From the NCBI RefSeq assembly GCF_018982965.1, contig NZ_JACBYP010000028.1:1-64000 (forward strand): a DNA stretch of 64,000 nucleotides, given 5' to 3'. The notes under the pieces were generated by a model, which did not search any database, was not told where the DNA came from, and saw only the letters and a program-made list of their open reading frames with translations. The position numbers and the translations under genes were made by a program. Of this stretch, positions 34,802 to 42,752 are shown one piece after another. This stretch comes from Streptomyces mayonensis (lineage in GTDB: Bacteria > Actinomycetota > Actinomycetes > Streptomycetales > Streptomycetaceae). Every line of letters starts with the position of its first letter. The stretch's first letter is position 1.

Positions 34802-35842
34802 TCAGAGCATCAGCAGCAGCCGCGTGTTCGGCACCAGCTTCCGGTTCACGCTGGTGCTCTGCACGAAGATCGTGAACTCGTCGTTGTGGTCCGGCTTGAT
34901 ACGGACCTCCACGTCCGGCAGGCCGAGCAGGGCCCGGGCCTCCGGCCCCGTGTAGACCCGGTCCGTCTTCTTCTCCAGCACCGATATCTGCTTCCTCGGC
35001 TGGACCTTCTCCGACTTGCTCAGCTCGTAGAACGCACCGCCCGTGCGGTAGGTGTGCCCGGACTCGACGACCCAGTCCCGGATCGCCGCGTCCCGGGTGA
35101 CGGGGACCAGTTGGTACTTCGAGGAGTCCACCGGCTTGAGTCCGGCGGCCTTGATGGTGTCCTTGTTGACCGCGTCGGCGCCGGTGGAGAACACCGCACG
35201 CGAGCCCCGGATGCCCTTCGAGCGTCCGATCATGAACTTCTCGGTGGCCTCCTGGATGACCTGCCCGGCCTCCTGCAGCCCCTGGGTGCTCGTGGCGTCC
35301 CAGATGGCGATGTTGTCCTTCGGGAAGCCGTACTGCATGGCCTCGCGCTTGCCCATCTGGTCCGGGACCAGGACGGCCAGCGTCCAGTTGTCCTCCTGGG
35401 CCTCGATCATCGAGGCCACCGCGTCGACCAGCGCGCGCGGGTCGCGGGCGGGGGCGTCGGGACAGCGGTGGCTCACGTTCTCCTGGCCGTCGGTGAGGAC
35501 GAAGGTCAGGAAGCTGTGGTCGCCGTACAGCTGGGCGGTCTGCGCCAGCTCCCGCTGCGACTTGAGGGTGGCCGCCAGCAGCGCCGTCATGCCGCCGACG
35601 CGGTACATCTGCTTCAGGGACGGCATCCGCAGCACGTCCTTGTCGTAGATGACGCACTGCACCTGGTCGGCGAAGACGTAGACCGTGACGCGGGTCTCCT
35701 GGTCCAGCTCCTGCGACCGGCGGGCCAGGTAGGCGATCTGCTCGTCGGCGACCTCCACCACCTTGCCGCTCAGGCGGGACATGGACGAACTGGCGTCCAG
35801 CACGAGAGCGACGTGGTTGATGTAGTTCTGGCTTCCGGACAA
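34802..35842 (-). CDS. VWA-domain protein
   Basis: A 346-residue cytoplasmic protein. The von Willebrand factor A domain (about 8-215) has an intact metal-binding MIDAS motif DASSSM (Asp16, Ser18, Ser20), a threonine in GGMTALLAA and FVLTDGQENVSHRC. The C-terminal 120 residues are beta-rich and end in FVQSTSVNRKLVPNTRLLLML. VWA proteins of this kind commonly assist metal or partner binding; the partner is not encoded nearby. TTG 35842 was chosen because GGGGGAG lies 6 nt upstream. Similar stand-alone proteins occur near tellurium-resistance systems, but no ter genes are seen here. Confidence 0.8.
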   Translation of the reverse strand: MSGSQNYINHVALVLDASSSMSRLSGKVVEVADEQIAYLARRSQELDQETRVTVYVFADQVQCVIYDKDVLRMPSLKQMYRVGGMTALLAATLKSQRELAQTAQLYGDHSFLTFVLTDGQENVSHRCPDAPARDPRALVDAVASMIEAQEDNWTLAVLVPDQMGKREAMQYGFPKDNIAIWDATSTQGLQEAGQVIQEATEKFMIGRSKGIRGSRAVFSTGADAVNKDTIKAAGLKPVDSSKYQLVPVTRDAAIRDWVVESGHTYRTGGAFYELSKSEKVQPRKQISVLEKKTDRVYTGPEARALLGLPDVEVRIKPDHNDEFTIFVQSTSVNRKLVPNTRLLLML

Positions 35843-35929
35843 GGCGGCTCCCCCTCTTTTCGGACTCTCTCCGACTCGGTGCCCCTACCGTCTCACCCGG
35901 CACTGACAATCGGCCCGACAGCCGCCGGG

Positions 35930-35971
35930 CCCGTTCGCCGCGCGGTCACGCACCCGCGCGCGGCGAACGGG
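35930..35971 (-). terminator. Strong hairpin after the M1 peptidase gene
   Basis: A perfect 15-bp inverted repeat, CCCGTTCGCCGCGCG and its complement, with a 12-nt loop. It lies about 30 nt beyond the stop codon of the minus-strand M1 peptidase gene. No T tract follows, as is usual in Streptomyces. Confidence 0.75.
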
Positions 35972-35999
35972 CGGAGGACTCGGGCCGCCTGACCGTGCG

Positions 36000-37484
36000 T
36001 CAGTCTTCGGGTCCTCCGGAGGCTTCCGGTCCTCCGGAGGCGGGGGCGAGCGCCCCGAGGGATCCCGGGAAGAGGTACTCGTCCTCCGGGACGGTGGTGC
36101 CGTGCGCCCACGCGTCGAAGAACCCGGTGAGGTCCTTGCCGGAGACCTCCGCGGCGAGCGCCTCGAACTGCGGCCAGGAGGCGTTGCCGTAGCGGTGCTC
36201 GCGCTGCCAGCTCTTGAGGGTGCCGAAGAACGCGTCGTCGCCGACCGTACGGCGCAGGGCGTGCATCATCATGGAGCCCTTGCTGTACAGGGCGGGGTCC
36301 AGTTCGCGGCCCGGTCCGGGGTCGTACAGCCTGGTCTTCCAGAAGTCGGGGTCGGCCGCGCTCTCCTCCACCATGGAGCCGTAGAACCCCTCGTCCAGGT
36401 CGGCGCCGTGCTCCTCGTCCCACAGCTGGGAGGCGTACTGGGCGATGCACTCGGCCAGGCAGCCGTCGCGCCAGTCGGAGACGGAGACGCTGTTGCCGAA
36501 CCACTGGTGGGTGTTCTCGTGCACCGCGGCGAAGTCGAAGAAGCCCCCGAAATACGTCGGGCGGCTCTGCGTCTCCAGGGCCAGCGGGCCCCCGCCCGCG
36601 TCGCCGTCGACGACGATCGCCCCGGCCGAGGAGAACGGGTACGGACCGAACTTCGAGGCCAGGAAGTCGATGATCTCGGGCAGCCGCGCCTCCGTCTCCG
36701 GCGCCCTGCGGGCCCCGGGGCTGTAGGCGTGAATGACGGGGGTGCCGTCGGAGAGCTCCGAGGTGTGCACCGTGAACCTGTCGATCGCGACGGTGCTGAG
36801 GAACGTGGCCATCGGCCGGTCCTCGTACCAGCGGAAGGTGGTCGTGTCCTGGCCGGTCCCCTTGTCGCGGCCGGTGGTCGTCTCACCGGGCCGGCCGTTG
36901 CCGATCACCGTCCAGCCGGTCGGAACGGTGGCCGTCAGCCGGAAGGTCGCCTTGTCCGAGGGGTGGTCGTTCGCCGGGTACCAGGCCGTGGCGGAGTGCG
37001 GCTCGCCCAGCACGTTCGCACCGCCGTCGGCGAGCGTGTGCCAGGCCTCGCCGACCGGTTCCCCGGAGTAGCGGACGCGCACCTCGAACGCGGCGTTCTC
37101 GGCGAGCGGCCGGTCGGGGGTGACGACGAGTTCGTGCGCCGACTCGCGGGAGACGGCGCGCGCGGGTGTGCCGTCGACGGTGACGGAGGCGACCTGGAAA
37201 CCCTCCAGGTCGAGGTGGAAGCGGTCCAGGTCCTGTGTCGCCACGGCCCGCACCGTGGTGTCGCCCTCCAGGTGGCGGGGGTTCGCCGGATCGTAGTTCA
37301 GGTGGACGTCGTACTCGGTGACGTCGTAGCCGGAGTTCCCGTCCTCGGGGTAGTACGGGTCACCGACTCCGGGGCCGCCGGGGTCGGCGGAGGCCGCGGG
37401 GGCGGACAGGGCGGTGAGCACGATGCCGGCGGCGACGGCCGTGGCCAGGGCGGTGGTGCGGCGGTGTTTCCAGCGGGCAGGCAT
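36000..37484 (-). CDS. Secreted M1 family metallopeptidase
   Basis: A 494-residue exported zinc aminopeptidase-like enzyme. A signal peptide (TTALATAVAAGIVLTALSAP) is followed by an N-terminal beta domain (about 50-240) and the catalytic domain with HENTHQWFGNSV: His 322, Glu 323 and His 326, with the third ligand Glu 345 exactly 18 residues on. The usual GAMEN exopeptidase motif is replaced by a GGPLALETQSRP segment, as in the shorter M1 proteins. It ends in PASGGPEASGGPED, a short repeat. ATG 37484 has GAAGGAG upstream. The M28 peptidase lies 50 nt upstream in the same direction; probably one transcript. Confidence 0.92.
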   Translation of the reverse strand: MPARWKHRRTTALATAVAAGIVLTALSAPAASADPGGPGVGDPYYPEDGNSGYDVTEYDVHLNYDPANPRHLEGDTTVRAVATQDLDRFHLDLEGFQVASVTVDGTPARAVSRESAHELVVTPDRPLAENAAFEVRVRYSGEPVGEAWHTLADGGANVLGEPHSATAWYPANDHPSDKATFRLTATVPTGWTVIGNGRPGETTTGRDKGTGQDTTTFRWYEDRPMATFLSTVAIDRFTVHTSELSDGTPVIHAYSPGARRAPETEARLPEIIDFLASKFGPYPFSSAGAIVVDGDAGGGPLALETQSRPTYFGGFFDFAAVHENTHQWFGNSVSVSDWRDGCLAECIAQYASQLWDEEHGADLDEGFYGSMVEESAADPDFWKTRLYDPGPGRELDPALYSKGSMMMHALRRTVGDDAFFGTLKSWQREHRYGNASWPQFEALAAEVSGKDLTGFFDAWAHGTTVPEDEYLFPGSLGALAPASGGPEASGGPED

Positions 37485-37534
37485 ACGTCTGCTCCTTCGG
37501 AGTGGGGGGCGGGGAACCGGGCAGCGGGCCGGGG

Positions 37535-38473
37535 TCAGCTGCCCGCGGCGAGCTGCCAGACCGTGCTGATGAACGCGTTGGTGCTGGTCGTCTCGGTCGC
37601 CGGATCCACGTTCTCGATGCGGTCGCACGCCTGGTGGTAGCAGTCGTCGAGCCCGGTGGCGAAGCCGCCCACCGGGATGCCGGCGTCACCGAACGACACG
37701 TGGTCGCTGCCGCCGATGCCGATGCCGATCGTGGACAGGTTCCGCGCGGCGAAGTACCCGTTGAACGCCTCGGCCGCCGCGGGGTCGTCCTCGACCACGA
37801 GCCACTTCGGGTCGCCCTTCGTACCGGCCATGTCCATGTTCAAGTAGACGTCGATCCGGTCGCGTTCGGCGGCGGACAGGTCCCCCACGTAGGCGCTGGA
37901 CCCCACCATGCCCGCCTCCTCCGCGCCCCACCACGCGAACCGCAGGTGGCGGTCGGGCGCGAGGTCCGACTTCGCCACTTCGAGGGCGGTGGCGAGGAGG
38001 GCGGCGGAACCGGAGCCGTTGTCGTTGATGCCGGGGCCGGCCTCCACGCTGTCGAGGTGCGCCCCGGCGAACACGACGTGCTCGGGGTCGCCGCCGGGCC
38101 AGTCGGCGACCAGGTTGTGGCCGGTGGTGCCGTCGTGGGTGAAGCGGTGCAGGGCGGTACGGAAACCCGCGGCGTCCAGCGCGGCCTTCACATGGGCGAC
38201 CGACTCGCGGTAGCCCTGCGTGCCGTGGGCGCGGTTGCCGCCGTTGCGGTCCGCGATCCGCTGCAGGGCCTCCAGGTGCGGCATGACCTGGTCGGCGGTG
38301 ACGACGGGCGGAGTGACGGCCGCCGGCGCTTCGGCCAGGGCCGGCGGAGCGCCGGTCACGAGGGCGGCGCACAGACCGAGGAGCGCGGCCGCCCGGCCCA
38401 GGCGTAACGACGGACGGGGGCGTACGGAGCGGAGGCCGGCTGGACGACGGCCTGGTGTGCTGGTCGGGTGCAT
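37535..38473 (-). CDS. Secreted M28 family zinc aminopeptidase
   Basis: A 312-residue exported enzyme similar to the Streptomyces griseus aminopeptidase. A signal peptide (AAALLGLCAALVTGAPPALA) precedes the co-catalytic zinc site, all of which is visible: His 139 in GAHLDSV, Asp 151 in INDNGSGSAALL, Glu 185/186 in WWGAEEAGMVGS, Asp 214 in NMDMAG and His 258 in GSDHVSFG. It releases N-terminal hydrophobic residues from peptides. ATG 38473 is preceded by AGAGAG. With the M1 gene it forms a secreted peptidase pair, useful for scavenging extracellular peptides. Confidence 0.93.
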   Translation of the reverse strand: MHPTSTPGRRPAGLRSVRPRPSLRLGRAAALLGLCAALVTGAPPALAEAPAAVTPPVVTADQVMPHLEALQRIADRNGGNRAHGTQGYRESVAHVKAALDAAGFRTALHRFTHDGTTGHNLVADWPGGDPEHVVFAGAHLDSVEAGPGINDNGSGSAALLATALEVAKSDLAPDRHLRFAWWGAEEAGMVGSSAYVGDLSAAERDRIDVYLNMDMAGTKGDPKWLVVEDDPAAAEAFNGYFAARNLSTIGIGIGGSDHVSFGDAGIPVGGFATGLDDCYHQACDRIENVDPATETTSTNAFISTVWQLAAGS

Positions 38474-38654
38474 CGGCAGGTCTCTCTTCGCGGTGGGCGG
38501 TGACGGGTGTGCCCGGTCGGTCCTCCGGACACGGGCCACGGCAGGAGCGCTGCCCTGCCCCGGGCCCGGACGGAGAGACCGGGCCGCGGCGGAGTGGGTT
38601 GCAAAGAGATCGCAAAGTCTCGGGCCGCTCCCGGTGCGGCCCGCCGGGAGCGGA

Positions 38655-38700
38655 CGCGCGAACGGCCCCCGGCAGATCGCCGAGGGCCGTGGTTCGCGCG
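38655..38700 (-). terminator. Bulged hairpin after the acyl-CoA dehydrogenase gene
   Basis: CGCGCGAACGGCCC pairs with GGGCCGTGGTTCGCGCG, with a three-base bulge. It lies about 65 nt beyond the stop of the minus-strand acyl-CoA dehydrogenase and ahead of the M28 gene, so it would isolate the two. Confidence 0.65.
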
Positions 38701-38764
38701 GGTCGGGTGGGTCGGGAGGGATCAGTCGGGGAGCCAGTCGCAGGGCCGTCGGGCGGGGGCGGAG

Positions 38765-39937
38765 TCAGGGGAGGTTGCGGGCCATCACGATCCGCTGGAC
38801 CTGGTTGGTGCCCTCGTAGATCTGCGTGATCTTGGCGTCGCGCATCATGCGCTCGACCGGGTAGTCACGGGTGTAGCCGTAGCCGCCGAGCAGCTGGACG
38901 GCGTCCGTGGTGACCTCCATCGCGACGTCGGAGGCGAAGCACTTGGCGGCGGCGCCCTGGAAGGTCAGGTCCCCTTCTCCCCCTCCGGCGGCGACCCGCT
39001 CGGACTTGGCCGCCGCGGCATACGTCAGCTGGCGGGCGGCCTCGATCTTCATCGCCATGTCGGCGAGCATGAACTGGATGCCCTGGAAGTCGGCGATCGA
39101 CTTGCCGAACTGCTTGCGCTCCTTGACGTACCCCTTGGCGTAGTCGAGGGCGCCCTGGGCGATGCCGAGGGCCTGCGCGGCGATGGTGATGCGGGTGTGG
39201 TCCAGCGTCTTCATCGCGGTGGCGAAGCCGGTGCCCTCCTCGCCGATCATGCGGTCGGCGGGGATGCGGACGTTGTCGAGGTAGACCTCGCGGGTCGGGG
39301 AGCCCTTGATGCCGAGTTTCTTCTCCGGGGCGCCGAAGGAGACGCCCGCGTCGGACTTCTCGACGACGAAGGCGGAGATGCCCTTGGAGCGCTTGGCGGG
39401 GTCGGTGACGGCCATCACCGTGTAGTACTCGCTGACGCCGGCGTTGGTGATCCAGCGCTTGACGCCGTCGAGCACCCAGAAGTCGCCGTCGCGCACGGCC
39501 TTGGTCTTCATGCCGGCCGCGTCGGAGCCCGCGTCGGGCTCGGAGAGGCAGTAGGAGAACATGCCGTCGCCCTTGGCGAGCGGGCCCAGGTACTTCTTCT
39601 TCAGCTCCTCGGAGCCGGAGAGGATCACCGGGAGCGAGCCCAGTTTGTTCACCGCCGGGATGAGGGAGGAGGAGGCGCAGACGCGGGCCACCTCCTCGAT
39701 GACGATCACGGTGGCGAGCGCGTCGGCGCCCCCGCCGCCGTACTCCTCGGGCACGTGGACGGCGTGCAGGTCGTTCGCGGTCAGGGCGTCGAGGGCCTCC
39801 TGCGGGAAGCGGGCCTCCTCGTCCACCGCTGCGGCGTACGGCGCGATCTTCGCCTCGGCCAGCGAGCGGACGGCGTCCCGGAGCATGCCGTGCTCCTCCA
39901 ACGGGCGGTACAGGTCGAAGTCAGCCGATCCGGCCAA
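38765..39937 (-). CDS. Acyl-CoA dehydrogenase
   Basis: A 390-residue FAD enzyme of beta-oxidation, making trans-2-enoyl-CoA. It shows the two PROSITE-type signatures: SYCLSEPDAGSDAAGM around the flavin and QLLGGYGYTRDYPVERMMRD near the C terminus, with the catalytic base in IYEGTNQVQR (Glu about 375). Short- or branched-chain acyl-CoAs are likely substrates from this arrangement. The TTG start at 39937 is preceded by GTGAGAGACC, a modest ribosome site. The divergent region to 40118 contains an A+T-rich stretch (39978-40010) including TTACTTAACGGTAGTTAG on the minus strand, probably the promoter and operator. Confidence 0.93.
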   Translation of the reverse strand: MAGSADFDLYRPLEEHGMLRDAVRSLAEAKIAPYAAAVDEEARFPQEALDALTANDLHAVHVPEEYGGGGADALATVIVIEEVARVCASSSLIPAVNKLGSLPVILSGSEELKKKYLGPLAKGDGMFSYCLSEPDAGSDAAGMKTKAVRDGDFWVLDGVKRWITNAGVSEYYTVMAVTDPAKRSKGISAFVVEKSDAGVSFGAPEKKLGIKGSPTREVYLDNVRIPADRMIGEEGTGFATAMKTLDHTRITIAAQALGIAQGALDYAKGYVKERKQFGKSIADFQGIQFMLADMAMKIEAARQLTYAAAAKSERVAAGGGEGDLTFQGAAAKCFASDVAMEVTTDAVQLLGGYGYTRDYPVERMMRDAKITQIYEGTNQVQRIVMARNLP

Positions 39938-39977
39938 GGTCTCTCACGCTCCCAAACGCTGCGATGCTGAGCACGCT

Positions 39978-40010
39978 AACTACCGTTAAGTAACCCAAAT
40001 TTTAGAGCGC
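39978..40010. promoter_or_regulatory. A+T-rich regulatory stretch between dehydrogenase genes
   Basis: This segment stands out in base composition from its GC-rich surroundings (for example CGTTAAGTAACCCAAATTTT). Lying between the divergent acyl-CoA dehydrogenase and UDP-glucose dehydrogenase genes, it is a likely promoter or regulator-binding region. No symmetrical operator is certain. Confidence 0.35.
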
Positions 40011-40117
40011 GGCACACGTCCATGGATAGGTGAGGTTGGCGACAACCGACCGGACGGGTCCGGCCGTGCCCCGGATATGCTCGGGCGCGCACGCTGACGT
40101 ACACCTCTGGAGCATCC

Positions 40118-41461
40118 ATGGCCCTGAAGATCACCGTGATCGGTACCGGCTATCTCGGCGCCACCCACGCGGCGGCCATGGCCGAGCTGGGCTTCGAGGT
40201 GCTGGGGCTCGACGTGGTGCCCGAGAAGATCGAGATGCTCAAGCGGGGAGAGGTCCCGCTGTACGAGCCGGGCCTGGAAGAGCTGCTGGCCAGGCACGTC
40301 GACGGGATCGAGGGCTCCAGCGGGCGGCTGCGCTTCACGACCGACTTCGCCGAGGCCGCGGCCTTCGGCGACGTGCACTTCCTGTGCGTGAACACGCCGC
40401 AGAAGCACGGCGAGTACGCCTGCGACATGTCGTACGTCGACTCCGCGCTGGCCTCGCTGGCGCCGCACCTGACCGGCCCCGCGCTGGTCGTCGGCAAGTC
40501 GACCGTGCCCGTGGGCTCGGCCGACCGGCTGGCCGCCTACCTCGCCGAGCACGCGCCGGCCGGTGACGGCGCCGAGCTGGCCTGGAACCCGGAGTTCCTG
40601 CGCGAGGGCTTCGCCGTCGAGGACACGCTGCACCCCGACCGGCTCGTGGCCGGCGTGCGCAGCGAGCGGGCGGAGAAGCTGCTGCGCGAGGTGTACGCGA
40701 AGCCGATCGCGGAAGGCACGCCGTTCGTCGTCACGGACTTCCCGACGGCCGAGCTGGTGAAGACCGCGGCGAACTCCTTCCTCGCCACCAAGATCTCGTT
40801 CATCAACGCGATGGCCGAGGTCTGCGAGGCCGCGGGCGGCGACGTCGCCAAGCTGGCGGAGGCGATCGGGTACGACGACCGGATCGGCCGGAAGTTCCTG
40901 CGGGCGGGGATCGGCTTCGGCGGCGGCTGTCTGCCGAAGGACATCCGCGCCTTCATGGCCCGCGCCGGTGAGCTGGGCGCCGACCAGGCGCTGACCTTCC
41001 TGCGCGAGATCGACTCGATCAACATGCGCCAGCGCGGCCAGATGGTGGAGCTGACCCGGCAGGCGCTGGGCGGCGGCCCCTTCCTCGGCAAGCGGATCGC
41101 GGTGCTCGGCGCCACCTTCAAGCCCGACTCGGACGACGTGCGGGACTCCCCCGCGCTGAACGTCGCCGGGCAGGTCCACCTCCAGGGCGCCCAGGTGACG
41201 GTGTACGACCCCAAGGGCATGGAGAACGCCCGGCGGCTGTTCCCGACGCTCGGCTACGCCGACTCCGCGCTGGAGGCGGTGCGGGGCGCCGACGTCGTCC
41301 TGCACCTGACGGAGTGGCGGGAGTTCCGCGAGCTGGACCCGGGGGCGCTGGGCGAGGTCGCGGCGGCCCGGGTGATCCTGGACGGGCGCAACGCCCTGGA
41401 CCCGGCGGCGTGGCGGAAGGCCGGCTGGACGTACCGGGCGATGGGCCGCCCGACGGCCTGA
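40118..41461 (+). CDS. UDP-glucose 6-dehydrogenase family protein
   Basis: A 447-residue enzyme oxidising UDP-glucose (or a related NDP-sugar) to the uronic acid with two NAD+. The Rossmann motif GTGYLGATHA lies at 9-18, WNPEFLREG near 156, the central helix near AELVKTAANSFLATKISFIN, and the catalytic cysteine is Cys 271 in GIGFGGGCLPKD. The C-terminal UDP-binding domain contains LGATFKPDSDDVRDSPAL. GDP-mannose dehydrogenase is an alternative specificity. UDP-glucuronate would suit teichuronic acid synthesis, which matches the LCP genes upstream. A perfect hairpin terminator follows. Confidence 0.9.
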   Translation: MALKITVIGTGYLGATHAAAMAELGFEVLGLDVVPEKIEMLKRGEVPLYEPGLEELLARHVDGIEGSSGRLRFTTDFAEAAAFGDVHFLCVNTPQKHGEYACDMSYVDSALASLAPHLTGPALVVGKSTVPVGSADRLAAYLAEHAPAGDGAELAWNPEFLREGFAVEDTLHPDRLVAGVRSERAEKLLREVYAKPIAEGTPFVVTDFPTAELVKTAANSFLATKISFINAMAEVCEAAGGDVAKLAEAIGYDDRIGRKFLRAGIGFGGGCLPKDIRAFMARAGELGADQALTFLREIDSINMRQRGQMVELTRQALGGGPFLGKRIAVLGATFKPDSDDVRDSPALNVAGQVHLQGAQVTVYDPKGMENARRLFPTLGYADSALEAVRGADVVLHLTEWREFRELDPGALGEVAAARVILDGRNALDPAAWRKAGWTYRAMGRPTA

Positions 41462-41566
41462 GCGCGGTCGGGGCGGCTCCGGTTCGGACCGGTACCGGTC
41501 CGGAACGGTGGCGGTCCGGAAGTACCGCTCCGAACGGACGGTTACGGCCCGGACGGTTACCGGCCC

Positions 41567-41615
41567 GGACGGCGCCGGTTCGGCCGAGGCTCAGTCGGCC
41601 GAACCGGCGCCGTCC
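41567..41615. terminator. Perfect 21-bp hairpin between convergent genes
   Basis: GGACGGCGCCGGTTCGGCCGA (41567-41587) is the exact complement of 41595-41615, with a 7-nt loop. It separates the UDP-glucose dehydrogenase from the convergent CGNR gene and can act on both. Just upstream (41480-41566) the sequence is a degenerate array of CGGTCCGGA and CGGCCCGGACGGTTAC units. Confidence 0.85.
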
Positions 41616-41661
41616 GCATTCTGCACCACGGGGCGCCGCCACGACCGGTGAACCCCGTGGC

Positions 41662-42219
41662 TCACGGCGTCCCCCTGGACGCCCGGTACCGGCGCATCTT
41701 GGCGCGGGCCCCGCACACCTGCATGGAGCACCAGCGGCCGCGTCCGGCCGGGCTGCGGTCGTAGTACGCCCAGAGGCAGTCGTCGGCCTCACAGGCCTTC
41801 AGCCGGCTCCAGGTGCCCGCGACCAGCGCCTCGGCGACGGCGGCGGCGACCCGTGCGGTCAGGTCCCCCGCGGTCAGGTCCCCCGCGGTCAGGTCCCCCG
41901 TGGTCGGGTCGCCCTCCCCTGCCGGGGCGAGGGCGGCGGAGCCGTCGGCCGGGTCGACGGCGACGACCAGCGGGGCGGCGGCCAGCAGCTCGCCCAGCGG
42001 GGTCACGGCGCGGTGCGGCGGGTGGCCGGCGTGGGCGAGCAGGGTCGCGCGCAGCGCCTCGCGCAGCTCGCGGGCCCCGGGCAGGTCGTCCTCCGCCAGA
42101 CCGAGCCGCGCCCGGCCCTCCGGGGTGTCCAGCGAGTCGGCGCCCGTCCCGACGTCCAGCGTGTTCACCAGGGTCTCGACCAGCTCCAGGCCGCCCGGCG
42201 CGGGCGATCTCTCACTCAT
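41662..42219 (-). CDS. CGNR zinc-finger transcriptional regulator
   Basis: A 185-residue protein of the CGNR family. The N-terminal ABATE-type helical region begins LELVETLVNTLDVGTG. The C terminus carries the zinc finger: CEADDCLWAYYDRS, a later WCSMQVCGARAKMRRYRA, in which CGAR replaces the CGNR signature. The middle has a DLTAG repeat (about 108-121) from a 15-nt DNA repeat at 41858-41903. Divergent from a VOC protein gene with shared GTTACC motifs between them, so it may regulate that gene. Ligand unknown. Confidence 0.85.
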   Translation of the reverse strand: MSERSPAPGGLELVETLVNTLDVGTGADSLDTPEGRARLGLAEDDLPGARELREALRATLLAHAGHPPHRAVTPLGELLAAAPLVVAVDPADGSAALAPAGEGDPTTGDLTAGDLTAGDLTARVAAAVAEALVAGTWSRLKACEADDCLWAYYDRSPAGRGRWCSMQVCGARAKMRRYRASRGTP

Positions 42220-42253
42220 GCTTGCGACGTTACCTCCAATGAGGCAGCATGCA

Positions 42254-42288
42254 GTAACCGTTACCGGTTACCGGAACCTGCCGGTAAC
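42254..42288. promoter_or_regulatory. Clustered GTTACC/GTAACC motifs, possible operator
   Basis: GTAACC-GTTACC-GGTTAC (42254-42271) forms an inverted arrangement, and a further GGTAAC follows at 42283-42288. A matching GTTACC lies near 42230. The cluster is centred between the divergent CGNR and VOC genes and is a candidate site for the CGNR protein. Confidence 0.45.
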
Positions 42289-42348
42289 CCCGCACTGTGT
42301 GATTCAGAGACCGTGTGCTTCAAGACCGTGCGCTTCAAGGAGGAAGTC

Positions 42349-42708
42349 ATGGCTGTCGCAGAACTGGGCGTCGTCGTCCTGGACTGTCCCGATCCCCGTG
42401 CCCTGGCCCGCTTCTACGCCGACGTGCTCGGCGGGACCGTCGAGGGCGAGGGCGACTGGGTCGACCTGAGGCTGCCGGGCGGACAGGCCTTGGCGTTCCA
42501 GGCCGCACCCGGCTTCGTACCGCCGAAGTGGCCCGCGCCCGACGACTCGCAGCAGTTCCACCTGGACCTCGACGTGACGGACCTGGACGCGGCCGAGAGG
42601 GCGGTGCTGGAGAAGGGCGCGAGGCCGCTGGACACGGAGGACCGCAACCGCGCCTTCCGGGTCTACGCCGACCCTGCCGGGCACCCGTTCTGCCTCTGCG
42701 CCTGCTGA
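42349..42708 (+). CDS. VOC (glyoxalase/bleomycin-resistance fold) protein
   Basis: A 119-residue protein of one VOC module pair: VAELGVVVLDCPDPRALARFYADVLG, WVDLRLPGGQALAFQ, FHLDLDVTDLDAAERAVLEKGA and RVYADPAGHPFCLC. A putative metal-site residue is His in QFHLDLDV; the C-terminal ligand position is Cys/Phe rather than the usual Glu, so enzymatic action is uncertain and binding of a small molecule is possible. ATG 42349 follows AAGGAGGAAG. A 15-nt direct repeat (GACCGTGTGCTTCAA, GACCGTGCGCTTCAA) lies in its leader at 42310-42339. Confidence 0.85.
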   Translation: MAVAELGVVVLDCPDPRALARFYADVLGGTVEGEGDWVDLRLPGGQALAFQAAPGFVPPKWPAPDDSQQFHLDLDVTDLDAAERAVLEKGARPLDTEDRNRAFRVYADPAGHPFCLCAC

Positions 42709-42752
42709 GCGGCACGCGCGGGCGGCGGAAGGGCCGCAGACGGCGCCGGTGC

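Noticed and set aside
34802..35842. A tellurium-resistance (ter) gene cluster suggested by the VWA protein
   Set aside because: No TerD/TerB-type genes lie nearby.
36102..37640. A 512-codon frame opposite the M1 peptidase
   Set aside because: Shadow frame; the HExxH gene on the minus strand explains the region.
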